Part shown: positions 1-13,300 of the stretch, one piece after another
How the letters are laid out: each line of letters starts with the position of its first letter
Position numbering within the stretch: position 1 is the first letter of the stretch
Program-made: the position numbers and the translations under genes
Notes under the pieces: model-generated
The model's input: only the letters and a program-made list of their open reading frames with translations
What the model was told of the DNA's origin: nothing
Database searches by the model: none
Assembly: GCA_023053685.1 (NCBI GenBank)
Contig: JALIGW010000016.1
Location: forward strand, 5,712,001-5,776,000
Direction: 5' to 3'
DNA from: Diadophis punctatus similis
Lineage: Eukaryota; Chordata; Lepidosauria; Squamata; Dipsadidae
DNA: 64,000 nucleotides

Positions 1-720
1 TCAAGCTATTTTCCAAAGCACCCAAAGGCCAGACAAGGAATAATGGATGGAAACTGATCAAGGAGAGATTCAACCTAAAAATAAGGAGAAATTTTCTGAC
101 AGAACAATGAACCAATGGAACATCTTGCCTTCATAAGTTGTGGGAGCTTCATCACTGGAGGCTTTCAAGAAGAGATTGGATTGCCATTTGTCAGAAACGG
201 TGTAGGGCAGTGATGGCGAACCCATGGCACGCAGAGCCATATCTGCCGGCACGTGAGCCATTGCCTAGCTCAGCTCCAGTGAGCATGTGCGTGCCGGCCA
301 GCTGATTTTTGGCTTGCACGGAAGCTCTGGGAGGGCATTTTCGGCTTCTGGAGGGCCTCCGGGGGGATGGGGGAGGGCGTTTTTGCCCTCCCCATGCTCC
401 AGAGAAGCCTCTGGAGCCTAGGGAGGGCGAAAAATGGGCCTACCGGGCCCACTAGAAGTTGGGAAATGGGCCATTTCCGGCCTCCAGAGGGCCTCTGGGG
501 GGGCGGGGGAGGCCGTTTTTGCCCTTCCCAGGCAGTGAATTATGGGTGTTGGCACTCACACATGTGCGATAGCACGCGCACATGCACTTTCGGCACCCGA
601 GGAAAAAAAGGTTCGCCATCACTGGTGTAGGGTCTCCTGCTTGGGTAGGGGGTTGGACTAAACCTATAGTACAAGGTCCCTTCCAACTCTGTTAATCTGT
701 TATCTATTATCTGTTATTTC
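1..720 (+). mobile_element. CR1 LINE 3' end, split by a hAT MITE
   Basis: The sequence is the common CR1 3' region, ending in the TTGGACT, AAGGTCCC and TTCCAACTCTG motifs shared with the copies at 12096, 30627 and 34418. A hAT element (208-624) sits inside it, and joining the flanks at the 8-bp duplication restores a continuous CR1. Confidence 0.85.
208..624. mobile_element. Non-autonomous hAT element, 'GTGATGGCGAAC' family, copy 1
   Basis: Terminal inverted repeats CAGTGATGGCGAAC and GTTCGCCATCACTG, flanked by a perfect 8-bp duplication GTGTAGGG at 200-207 and 625-632. The GC-rich interior has no transposase. Confidence 0.93.
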
Positions 721-990
721 CAGAGCTGTTTTTAAATTTCTTGCTATCCTCCCCCCCCCAAAAATCGTAACTTTTCATGGGATATTCTTCAGATTTGATC
801 TCTTTTGTAAAAGGATAATTCATTAGCGGTAAGATAGATGATCAATCTTGAGAATAATATGGAACTCTAATGCTGATTTATAGCAAGAGGTTCTTTTCTG
901 CTTGTTTCAAAAACAATTTCCAAATAAATATTGTTTCCTACACAGCTGTAATAAAAAATTCTTTTTTTCCCTCCCCCCCCCTTTTTTTAG

Positions 991-1135
991 CCTGTGGAAC
1001 GGCCCCCCGTACCAGCACACCAGGTTCCCCCCTACAAAGCTGTCTCAGCCAGATTACGCCCCTTCACCTTTTCTCAAAGCACACCCATTGGTCTGGATAA
1101 AGTTGGGTGTAAGCGTCAAATGAGAGCATCCAATG
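991..1135 (+). CDS. SPATA13: SPATA13 coding exon 1 of 10 in window (proline-rich, APC-binding region)
   Basis: A pyrimidine tract and TTTTTTTAG precede CCT GTG GAA CGG, and the exon ends AATG|GTGAG. It encodes a proline-rich stretch ([19 protein letters not shown]) followed by [17 protein letters not shown], typical of the ASEF2 segment before the SH3 domain. It starts in phase 0 and ends with one base of a Gly codon completed by the next exon. Two of the three frames are interrupted, and only this one continues the downstream protein. Confidence 0.9.
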
Positions 1136-4100
1136 GTGAGTTTCATTTGAGATGAAAGAAGTAAATTAAGTCAGAGTATTCAAAAGTTTTACTCTATTGT
1201 TTCCCAACACCCACGCTTTGGAACTCAACTTCTGTAGAAATTCCTCTTAGAAATAATTGTTGTCTTCAAACCTATTTTTTATTTGGATTTTTTTTCCCCC
1301 TGCACCATCAGAATCACAGTTTTAAACGTTTGTGGTATTTTAATGTTTGTATGTTTGCTTAATTTGCAAGGGTCTTTGTTCTTTTATCAAGAAAATAAAA
1401 ATTTAAAAAATAGAATTGAGACACCTATGTATAGTATTTTGGACTGGATATTTGTATTCTTTTGACTAGATGCTGCCACATTTTATTAAACGTATGCGCT
1501 GTTCTTAAGGGAACTTTAAGATATAGAAAGTAACAGGTTACCAATCCGTGTGTGGGTGCCCTATAGATGCATGTTGATATATCACTGGGTTCATCTTTAT
1601 GTGGGTGTGTAAGCACCCATATATATACGTCATAGCATGTGCATTATGATAACATTACTGTTCAAAATAGAAAGGATTGCTACAATATTGCTTTGGCAAC
1701 TTCCTTGCTAAAATTACGTTATATTTCATCAGGCATGCAAAATTGGTGTGCTTTTAGCCTGGTCTTCCCAACCTATCAGTTTTCTTATTCTTTTTGTTCT
1801 GTTGGGAATAAGCAGTCAACACAATAATCTGTTTTAGAACAACAACACCATACAAGCAGTTTGATATACTTTCATGTTTCTGGTTTCTTCTTGTTTTCAG
1901 CTGCTAGTTGATGGATTGTATGGAGTCCTTGGTCTGAGCTTGGTTGTTTGCTTGCAGACATTTCATTACCCAACTAGAGAATATCATTAGTGATAGTGAG
2001 CATAGGGTTTCCTCCTCTTATACAATAGCTTGTTCCAATTTTGACAAGGATGTGTTTTTTCTCACTGGTAGTTCCTTGATTAGGGTAATTGTTTGCTGGA
2101 TTGTTTGTCTGATGTGAATCCCTGCTTATCTGGGTATTGGCTGCTGGAGAAGATGTGTTCTGGTCTTTCTGTTTCCTCCTTAGCTTTTTTTATTGTCTCT
2201 TTTGAATGCAATTTGTAAATGTGGTCTACCTTTGTGTCTATTGATGGCTCATGTACCTGAATCCCAAGCTTCCAGCAATTCCTAGTGTTTCTGGATTTAG
2301 CTTTGTCTAGGATGGTCACAGTTTCCTATTTAAAAATATGGTTGATTTTTTTTCCATGCGTTGTAAAATTAAGGAGTTTTCGTGTCTTCTGACTGGTAGT
2401 TGGTATTCATGGATGCGCTTCTGCCTGGCTGTCCTGCCTGCCTGCCTGCCTGCCTGCCTATTATGGCTATTACAGTCCTTACACTGTTTGTTGTAGATAA
2501 CTCCTAATTTTTCTTCTTGGACTTGTGTCTTTTGGCTTATTTGAGGTGTTCTGGAGAACTTTCGTTGGTTTCTGTGCTACAGTGATGCCGTGTAATTGTA
2601 ACAGTCTGTTGGTTGTTTCTGAGTTATTTTTGATGTATGTTAGTTTTCTTTTTCATAGTTTGTGTTGGTTGTGCTGTAGGGCATTGAGTGCTCAGACACT
2701 TTTCGATAAAGCTGCATGGGTATCCGTTTTGTTGGATATGATCTAGAGCAGTGATGGCGAACCTTTTTTGGTTCGCGTGCCAAAAGGGGGGGGAATGTGG
2801 GGGATCACGTGTGTGCGTGCCCACACTCATAATTCCATGCACCCCCGCACATGCACGCCTGACCCCCCTGCTCCCAGCATGCAATGGCACGCCTATTTTT
2901 CGCTCTCCCCAGGCTCCAGAGCCTTTCTAGGAGCCTGGGGAGGGCGAAAATGGCCTTCCCCACCCCCTCTGGAGGCTGGAAACAGCCTGTTTCCCGACTC
3001 CCAGTGGGCCCAGAAGGCCCGAAAATCAGCCGGCTGGTGCACACATGCACGCCGGACCTGAGCTCGCGTGCCCACCGATATGGCTCCGCGTGCCACTTGT
3101 GGCACCCGTGCCATAGGTTCGCCATCACGGATCTAGAGGCAGTCAGTTTCCTTTTTGTTTTCCTATGTTGGATGGATTGTGGTCTTCACACATGTGTATA
3201 TTCATATACATTGGATTCCCATGCCTGAATCCAAATATGCAAACGTTTTATATACATATTACTCTGTTTTGGGAACAGAGATTGCAAATGCACCCTCTTT
3301 CCATATGCAATATTTCTGAAGAATTCAAAGAGCTAATTTGTACATTGGGTTTTCTTTACTGGAAATTAAAAACTATAGCACTAATACTATGATACTTCTG
3401 GCAGCTCAATAGTCAATTGTGGACTCTGGGGGATATTAAGCAGCCTATCTGCCAGCTTATTTGCAAGCCCCAGAAAGGTGTTGTAGTGCTTCAAGTAGCT
3501 TGGACATCAAGAGAGCGATTTCCTGCCAGGGAAAAATGTTTATCTTGTGTTTAGAGTTTTATCAATAGTCTTGATAGTTAAAATGAATTAGTCTCCTTGC
3601 TTCATTGCACTAGCCACCTTTTATATTTATCTTTTATTGATTTTATTATAATTTCTTTGATTGCTGTAAGTTGCCCAGAATGTTTGAAGGCCAGGCAGCA
3701 CAACAACAACAACAGCAATAATGTCAGTAATGATATAACTGCAAATACAGGTAGTCTTCGACTTACGACCATAACTGAGCCCAACATTTATGTTGCTAAG
3801 TGAGAAATTTGTTAAGTGAGGTTTTTTACGACATTTTATGACTTTTCTTGTCACCTTTGTTAAGTGAATCGTTGCAGTTGTTAAGTTAGCAACACGGTTG
3901 TTAAGTGAATCTGGCTTCCCCATTGACTTTGCTTGTCAGAAGGTTCCCAAAAGGTGATCGCATGACCCCGAGATGCTGCAACTGTCATAAAGATGAACCA
4001 GCTGTCAAGCATCTGAATCTAAATCACATGACCATGAGGATATTGCAACGGTCATTAGTGTGAAAAACGGTCATAAGTCACTTTTTTCAGTGCCATTGTA

Positions 4101-4296
4101 ACTTTGAACAGTCACTAAACGAATTGTTGTACGTAAAGGACTACCTGTACCAGATTTCGGGTGGGGGTGGGTGGGAATACTGGTGGTGTAGAAAAAAAAA
4201 CCCTGAAGGAACCTTTAAAAGGTTGTATACTTGGTATTCTGTTTCCTAGAGACATTTTTCACTTGTTATTTGATGTGGGTAAAATATGCAAGAGAT

Positions 4297-4343
<47 letters not shown>

Positions 4344-7300
4344 TTCAATTTGTATAGCACCCATCTCAAACCAATGACTCTGGGTGGTGAACAATCATAA
4401 CAACTATTAAAAAGAAATGCTACAGCCTCTGGCTTACTTCTGCATGCTTCAGTGAATCACTTACCCGTATTTTTCGGGCTATAAGACGCACCGGAGTATA
4501 AGACGCACCTTAGTTTTTGGGGAGGAAAATAAGAAAAAAGCTGATTGGGGGGTGGATGGCCTCCCTGAATACCCTCAATCAGCTGTTCCCAGAGGTGAAC
4601 TTTAGCAACAGGTTCGTTGGTTGTGAGCTCTGTGCCTTGCTTTTTCAGCCTGTGAAACCTCTGTTTCAGAGGCATTTTTCCAGCCTGTGAAACCTCCGTT
4701 TCAGAGGCATTTTTCCAGCCTGTGAAACCTCCGTTTCAGAGGCATTTTTCCAGCCTGTGAAACCTCCGTTTCAGGGGTTTTTTTCCAGCCTGTGAAACCT
4801 TCATTTCAGAGGCATTTTTCCAGCCTCCGTTGTAGCCCCACCCAGCCTCTCAAACGGAGGTTTCAAAGGCTGAAAAAAAGCCTCTGAAACGGAGGTTTCA
4901 CAGGCTGTTTCAGCCTCTGAAATCTCCGTTTGAGAGGCTGGGTGGAGCTACACTCGGTGTATAAGACGCACCCAAAATTTCATGCTCCTTTAGGGGGGGG
5001 AAAGGTGCGTCTTATACTCCAAAAATGCGGTAGGTCAAGCCTGGAATCTAAAGATGGGATTTATTTTGCGTTAGATAGATTCTCATTGTAACTCCCAAGA
5101 GCTATTCTGAGTTCTGCTGATGTTAACCAATAGAAAGCTGTTTCCATCACAACTGGGCCATTTCTTTCAAAAGATAGCAAAATGCCGACGCTTGCAGGTG
5201 CCAAGTGTAGAAATTGCCACGTAATACCCGGCTGTTCATTTCCCATTGAGCCACTGAAGTCCAGGAAACCACATGACTTGCATGGATATTTCAAAACTAC
5301 AGTATTGCCTCAAAGATATTTTGAGTAAGAGTGAGAGAACACAGTGGCAGAGGGTGGGGTGTCTCACTTAAAAAGCCAACAGAATTAAGCAGCACTGAGG
5401 GATTTTTTTTTTCCTTTTTTGAAAGCTCTTGAGTTTTGCAAAGCATCAAAATACAGTTCAGCTGAGTTACTTTTTTGATTTAAAAAAAAAGTAGAATTTT
5501 CCATTGTTGCTGCTTTCGGAAAAGAAGTCCAAATTCAGAAAGATACAGGGGCTATTGCTTAATGCGTCAGATCAGCACAGTGCAAGTCACTGAAGAGATA
5601 AATTCTGACCTTGTAGTTGTAACTACCATTGCTGTGCTGGGAAAGAAATTGTTATCCATGCTCAAGAACAGCTCTTCATAGATTATTTCAAGTTTCCTGG
5701 CCAACCTCTTGCTTTCCTCAGTTGTGGGAAAGTTCGGCTACATGGATACTTATAACTAATTTCTGTATACTCCCCTATATTTTTCATCTATTTTTGCCCT
5801 TCTGATTTAGGCTACATTGTTGCTAGGGAATAAGGCAACAGGATACAAAGCTAGTTTTTGTGCTTAAGGTTTGCTCATCTCTAACATTTTGCAGAATTTT
5901 GAGCGGTGGCTTTGTAGGTTTTGGGCCACTTATGGCTGCATCAAGAAAACCAAATACTTGTGATTGTTGGTTTTAGCTAAGATGTATTCTCTCTCCTCTC
6001 CTCTCCTCTCCTCTCCTCTCCTCTCCTCTCCTCTCCTCTCCTCTCCTCTCCTCTCCTCTCCTCCCCTCCCCTCCCCTCCCCTCCCCTCCCCTCTCCTCTT
6101 ATTGTAACAGGTACCAATGGATTTCTGAAGTAGTTAAGAGAAAAGTTTATCACCTCCATCTGAAGAATGGAGATGTCTGTAAATCCCTAGAACCAATAGA
6201 AGGAAATAAACAAGAAAAAAAAACAAATAAGGCCTTAATTGTAAGACCTAGCTTAGCAATGCTGTCCTTAGGAATGCTTTTCTAGGATCTATACAATTAC
6301 ATACATTTTGAAAACATCTTTCAAACCTTTAAACTTCATTTTTATTTATTAAGTTCCAATATAATTCAAAAATGTAGTTTCTCTGTCAGGCACACTGGAA
6401 TCACACATTACTAAAGAATAATATATACTGTACATTAGATTGAGTTTTTAAAAATTAAAATTCTTATACTATTCTCTTGAAGATTACCCAAATGATATGC
6501 TACCTATCCATGGAAAATAAGATCCTTGTTGTTTAAGGTAACTTATTTGTTAATAGCTATTTTGAGTCAATGGTATATTCTCCTCCTCCTAGAGCTGATA
6601 CTTTTAAGAAGGAACAATAGTCCACAACCAAGCTATCTTCACTAAAGTAAAATTCTCTGATTTTTTTTAAAAAAATGTACAGTTGTCCAACTACTAAAGT
6701 TGAACTGATTGCTTAATATCTATCTGGCTGTCAGGAGAGGCATTCGTCCGAATGCTACCATGTGAGAATGAGAATAAATCTAATAGAGTCGATTTGTATC
6801 TTTTCTTTGGAATTCAGACAGATAAAAATAAAGCCAAGATTAAAAGTCTAATAGAAATATTTATTTCATTACAAAAACAATAAATCCTGGTTAATTACAT
6901 CTTTGCTAATAAAACGTGACCGTTCTGGTCAAAGTCAAAGTCAAAAGTGATTAATGGTGGATCAGGAATGTGGACATGCATACAAGATCATATCACGTGT
7001 TCTGCTTGTATTGGAATGTACCATAATATTAGAATAGGGATGCACCACCCTGCATATACATACAACTGACAATATTCACTACGTGACACTGGCTGCTGCA
7101 CAATGATTTTCAATTATTTACAGATTGAATAGATGTTGCAGTTGTGAAGTGACTTTCTCCTTCATTAACAATGCCAAATCCTTTCCACTTTTGTGCAAAT
7201 GCAATTCTAGCTGCAGTAATTATATTACTGCGCATGCGTGGAAGCAAAATCTTGCCGAAATCCCGCGAGGGGCCGTGCGTGCATAGCAAGCGTGTGTGTG

Positions 7301-10300
7301 CATGAAACATGGAGATGCGCGCGCAGCGCACCGGTATCGGTAAGTATGCAAACCGCCCCTGGGACGCTCTAAATTGTAAAAGGGACGGGAGATCGGGAAG
7401 AATACGAAGGAGAAAGACAAAAAGTTTGGAAAGGATTAAGAGAACTGAAAGCTAACGGACCATGCTGTGGAAGAAAGTGTTAGATCAAGGAGACCTGTGT
7501 TAAAGAAAGGACAGAGTTTTGAGTAATCCGGGGAAATTGGAGCGATGAGAGAGGATGGAGAAAATGGAACCCGAGTGACTAAGCAGAAAAACGGATAGAG
7601 GAGGAGTGGATTGCGAAGTTGATAGCACAAAGAATATTGGAAGTTTAAGAGAATAAAAGACTCAAACAACAGAGTTGCTGAACTTTGAAAACCAAACTTA
7701 CTGTATATTGAGATCATTGGACTTTTTTGATTACTGTGGTTTAAGACTGTTCTTCTATTAAGATTATACACATACTGTATAATCCCTGTTTTTTTACTAA
7801 TTTTGTTATAATAGAGTATTAAGTTATAATTATTTACATTATTAAGATTAAGCTGGGAATCTATTTATTAAACTTAATTTAGTATAAATTAAGCTCACAA
7901 AGCTAATTTCTAGAGTCAGCAGATCAAGACTCTAAAGGCAGATTCCACTGAATATTCAGGACCAGACAGAAAGCAAATGCTCCAGAAAAGGCAGGTTGGA
8001 AGGAGCTGAAGTCCAAAGGCTTAAGTACATTTGAAGCTGATATCTAAGGTTACAGATGGGATATGGGAAGAAGCAGATAAAAATCAGGCAGTTGTGACTT
8101 TGAAACAGCACTTTGAAAAAGGGACAGGAGTATAAATTCTCACAGGGATGTAATATAGTTCCAGTTTGTTTTTTGGACTATAAAGATTTTCACAGAGCAA
8201 GAATGGCCAATGGGAGTGGATTCAAGGAGATGACAAAGCTGAATTTTCAGCAGGAAGAGAGAATGGCTTTATTTAATTTTTTCCCCCATCTCTCTGTTGC
8301 TAGTAACTGGCAAAAATTGCTGGCTCTTAAAGGCAGTTTGATGGGATTAGTCTTTTGGCAAGACTAAAGAGAAGCCGTGTGGGCTGAGGAACCAGCTCTT
8401 TTATACCCCTGGCTTAAAATAGATTTGAAATGTGAGTCAGCTGATAAATCTTTGTGCCACTAATCCTACTGACGTAGAAGCTCTCTTAGCCCATGGAATT
8501 TACGAATGTTCTTTCTGCGCCAACTCAGGAAGCTCAAACTGCCCAAGGAGCTGCTGATACAGTTCTACAGAGGAATGATTGAGTCTGTCATCTGCACCTC
8601 TATAACTGTCTGGTTTGGTTCTGCAACCCAACAAGACAGACACAGACTTCAGAGGATAATCAGAACTGCAGAAAAAATAATTGCTACCAACCTGCCTTCC
8701 ATTGAGGACCTGTATATTGCACGAGTCAAAAAGAGGGCTGTGAAAATATTTACAGATACCTCACATCCTGGAAACCAACTGTTTCAACTCCTACCCTCAA
8801 AACAACGCTATAGAGCACTGCACACCAGAACAACTAGACACAAGAACAGTTTTTTCCTGAACGCCATCACTCTGCTAAACAAATAATTCCCTCAACACTG
8901 TCAACTATTTACTAAGTCTGAACCACTATTAACCTTTTCATTGTTCCCATCACCCACCTCCTCCCACTAATGACTATATGACTGTAACTTTGTTGCTTGT
9001 ATCCTTACGATTTACATTGACTGGTTCCTAATATGATTTGATTGCTTATTTGTACTCGGACTATCATTAAGTGTTGTACCTTATGATTCTTGATGAACGT
9101 ATCTTTTCTTTTATGTATACTGAGAGCATATGCATCAAAACAAATTCCTTGTGTGTCCAATCACACTTGGCCAATAAAAAAATCTAATCTATTCTATTCT
9201 ATTCTATTCCATTCCATTCCATTCCATTCCATTCTATTCTATTCTATTCTATTCATTTACCCAACTACTGTAGTAAGCCAGTACAGCTGTTGAAATCCTG
9301 GAATGAAGAGCTGAAATGTGCAATTTTTCATTCTCCAATAATGCAATGTTTGCATATTTTGTATCAATTGAATTATTATGTAAATGCGGTGGAGACAAAT
9401 GTAGCTCTTTAACATTGGAGGAAGGAGGTTGAAGGATTTTGTTGTATTTTTTTAAAAAGATGGATCTGAATGCCGAGTGAAAGTCTATTTCAGAGTAATA
9501 ATAATTGTGATAGGTCCCTTGGGTGCAATCCCCAAACATCTGGAGCACTATAGCAATAGCAATAGCACTTTACTTATATACCGCTTCATAGTGCTTTACA
9601 GCCCTCTCTAAGCGGTTTACAGAGTTCAGCATATTGCCCCCAACAATCTGGGTCCTCATTTTACCGACCTCAGAAGGATGGAAGGCTGAGTCAACCTTGA
9701 GCCTAGTAAGATTTGAACAGCTGAACTGCTGAACTAGCAGTCAGCCTGCAGTCGCAGCATTTAACCACTGCACCACCTCAGCTCTTAACCTCTTGAACTC
9801 TATCGGCATTGACAAAAATCATCTTCAGTCAATTGCAAAAGGCAGCTTTACTTAGAATAGATAATATTCTGTAACCTGTTCAAACAGCATCTAGCCATCT
9901 CTGGTCCTTGGAAAGAACTTGATAGGTAGATGAAAATGCCAAATCTAGTGTAAACATCTGGCTGACTGTTTGACCAATCATAATATTAATAATAAATCAG
10001 TGCATTGGTTGCTATAAGGAAAGAATTAATCAGGCTTGAATTATATGGATGAATGCTGCATGTGCACTATTTGTCTGTATATCTTCTCTTTTTTTTCTTT
10101 CATAACTTCCTAAGGATTTCTCATGATGTCACTGAAGGCACTAAACCCACAGCTATACATTCAGAGAGTGAGCTGTCATTTTAAAGTAGAGTTTGGCTGA
10201 AATGCAGCCACCGACGCTCAAAGCAATGAATAAGCTATTTTGGCATTTCCAATAGCTGCAGCTTCCGTGACCTATGATAAAAAAAATTTACAGATTAAAA

Positions 10301-13300
10301 AGAATTCTTGGTTTGAATGTAAACCAGGTGCATGGTGAATGATCTTTTTCTGGATAACAGGATGGTAGCCAGAGGAGATATAACTCGGTTTTGGAGCCTG
10401 GAAAGCCTTCAGATAAGTATGTTGATATAGGAGATGAGCTCCTTTCGTTCTTTGTAGCATTTGGGATTTAAACTGTTTAAACATAAGCTTAGACTTGGAT
10501 ATCTAACGTCATGTTTTAACTGGAAAACCTAGTAGAGTAGTGGGACTGAAAAATAATGAAAATGACTTCACTGTTGATTTTAGTTTTAACATTCCCGTTT
10601 GAGAGATAAAAATTGCCCATTCATGTCTGCATATTTACTTCAGGCAGTAAACAGTAGAGTGAGAGTTACAGTGAACAAGAAATAATAAGCCAGCTATACA
10701 GAATTCACTCCATGAATCAGTTCCAATTTATGTTATCTTCTTAACGGGTATCTGTTTTAAAACTTGTTAAAAAAAGTAGACAGTTAAATCTAGATGCAGT
10801 ATTAAGCTGGAAACCAATAATGGATCGTAATTAAGATGGCTTTCAAATATGTATTGCATTTCTGTAACTTCATCAGTTTTTTAAAAAAAATCTCTGTTCC
10901 TCCTGTTTTTAGGAATAATTCCTCTGTTGTGATTGTGATTAATGAAATAATTTATTCTAATTACTCTTACCTTTTTTATTTATTGTAAATAAAAGAAGTT
11001 AAGGAACTGAGATTAGGTGTTAGTCTAAAGCTTTTAGGAGGACAGATCTAGTCTACTTTAAAATATCTGTAAGTTAAATATTTTGTACAGCTTTACATAT
11101 GAAGACTCCCGAAATGCAGATCCTTAAAAAGATTAGAACTCGTGGTAGCAAAAGTAAAAAGGATACAATTTGATGGATCATTATTTACATGCACTGTTTC
11201 TGGGATACCATTTTTAGCACACCTAAAGTAAAGTATTAAAATTTTTGGAAGAACAGAAAAATCATTCTGTATTGAAAGATAGCAATGTGAGTGGCTTTTT
11301 CTCTAGCTTATGGGGGCCACCACTGAAAAGGTTCTCTTTCACAACCACTCTCCAAACTTTGAAATGAGGATGATTCAGAGGATGACTTAAAGTGACCCTG
11401 GATAATGAAAAATCTGTGGCTGTTTCGCTCTCTTGAACTATTCTATTCTCAGATCTCCCATGGTCAATCAGGAAGGATGTTAGCAATTGAGGGCCACTGG
11501 CTTTCCTACCTTCTGTAAGGCATGTGCAGGCAGACATTTTGGGAAAATATATAACGCTATTATTTAATTAATATATTTACACCTTGCTGTGCATTGGTTC
11601 TCAGACTTTGTTTCAAAAATGAGAGCCAGTTTGGCGTAATGGTTAAGGTGCTGGCTTAGAAACCAAGAGACTGTGAGTTCTAGTCCCACTTTAGACATGA
11701 AAGCCAGCTGGGTAGCTTTGACACAGTCACACTTTCTCAGCCCAACTCATTTCACAGGGTGGTTGGTGTGGAGAAAATAGGAGGAAGAATTTATATTATC
11801 ATATTAGATAATATTAATATTATATTAATAGATCATATATTAGATATGATCGCCGCCTTATGTTACTTATAAAGTAATAAAGACAGGATAAAAATAAATA
11901 AAGGGGGCCCACTCTTATGTATACATTATGAGAAAATATCTAATCAACTGTGCTGATAGACTCTTGGAAACATATCACGTAACAACATTCTTCTATGTCA
12001 TAACACAAAGCATTAATTTGGGAAGGAGGATATGCTTAATTAATTAGGGGGGGGAGATGTTCAAACATGTTCTTCCACTATACCTAATTAACGGAATTAC
12101 AAGAGTTGGAAGGGACCTTGGAAGGTCTTCTAGTCCAACCCTCTGCTCAGACAGGAAACCCTATACCCGTGATGGCGAACCTATGGCACATGTGCCAGAG
12201 GTGGCACGCAGAGCCCTTTCTGCTGGCACGTGCACCATCGCCCCAGGTCAGATCTCCGTGGCGTTTCTTTCATGAGCTTCTGTTTTCCCTGCAAATGACA
12301 AAACAGAAGCTCACGAAAGAAAAAGATCTTACCTCTTGCTGTGCTGCCTATGTTGGGATGCCCCGCCTCCCACCGGCCAGCTGGTCTTTGAGTGTCTGCT
12401 GCGCATGCGCATGTTCACGCATGCACGCATTTACGTGCATGCTCACCTTTCAGTTTGGACATGTGCACGCAGTTCGGGCACTCGGTGCCTAAAAGGTTCG
12501 CCATCACTGCCCTATACCATTTCAGACAAATGGTGCATTGTCCGGTCTCATGCCGCTTTCCAATCATCTGAACTTTGATCATGTGGCTGTGGGAATGATA
12601 CGACGGTTGTAAACGATGGTTGTAAACAGTTATAAAGTTACTTTTTGAGTGCCGTTGTAACTTCGAACAGTCGCTAAATGAACATTTGTAAGTTGAGGAC
12701 TACCTGTATGCATTCAATTCTTTTCTTTATCTTAAATATGTTTTTAGTAGCTTTTTCTGTTCTAGTAGGTTGGTAAGTTTAACTGTTCACGCAAGTGGTT
12801 ATGAGAAATAACCATTTTAAGAAAGCATTTTGTAAAAGAAAGATAGGTAGTCCTCGGCTTACAACAGTTCATTTAGTGACCGTTCGAAGTTACAACAGCA
12901 CTGAAGAAAGTGACTTAGGACCATTTTCAACAACTTACGACCATCTCAGCATCCTCATGGTCATGTTATTTACATTCAGACCCTTGGCAACTGACTCATA
13001 TTAATGATGGTCGCCGTGTCCTGGGGTCATGCAATCCCCTTTTGCGACCTTCCGACAAAGCAAAGTCAGTGGGGAACCAGATTCATTTAACAACTATGTT
13101 CCTAATTTAACAACTGCAGTGATTCGCTTAATGACTGTGGCAGGAAAGGCTGTGTAAAACACGGCAAAATTCACTTAGCAACATGAATTCTGGGCTCAAG
13201 GGTAGTCGTAAGCAATGTTCCCTGTAAAATTAGAAAACGGTGCGCGGCAGTTAAAAACTGCCGTGCGGCGTTTTCTTTTCATGTGCGCGGCCGCGCAGGG

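Larger units (their letters stand above)
1900..3200 (-). mobile_element. Penelope-like retroelement remnant (RT end, GIY-YIG region), split by a hAT MITE
   Basis: Reverse-strand translation gives broken pieces that fit Penelope-like order: [15 protein letters not shown], then a CKDC-type segment, a HENSL block and LEAWDSG, i.e. the end of the RT followed by a GIY-YIG-type endonuclease. Many stops are present. The hAT at 2749-3130 interrupts it. A similar 3' fragment lies near 62985-63200. Confidence 0.7.

Noticed and set aside
4646..4940. Regularly spaced 35-base repeats resembling a CRISPR array
   Set aside because: Units are contiguous with no unique spacers, in a vertebrate DNA transposon.
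8506..8886. 126-codon ORF as a host gene
   Set aside because: It is the C-terminus of a LINE reverse transcriptase, followed by the LINE 3' UTR and repeat tail.
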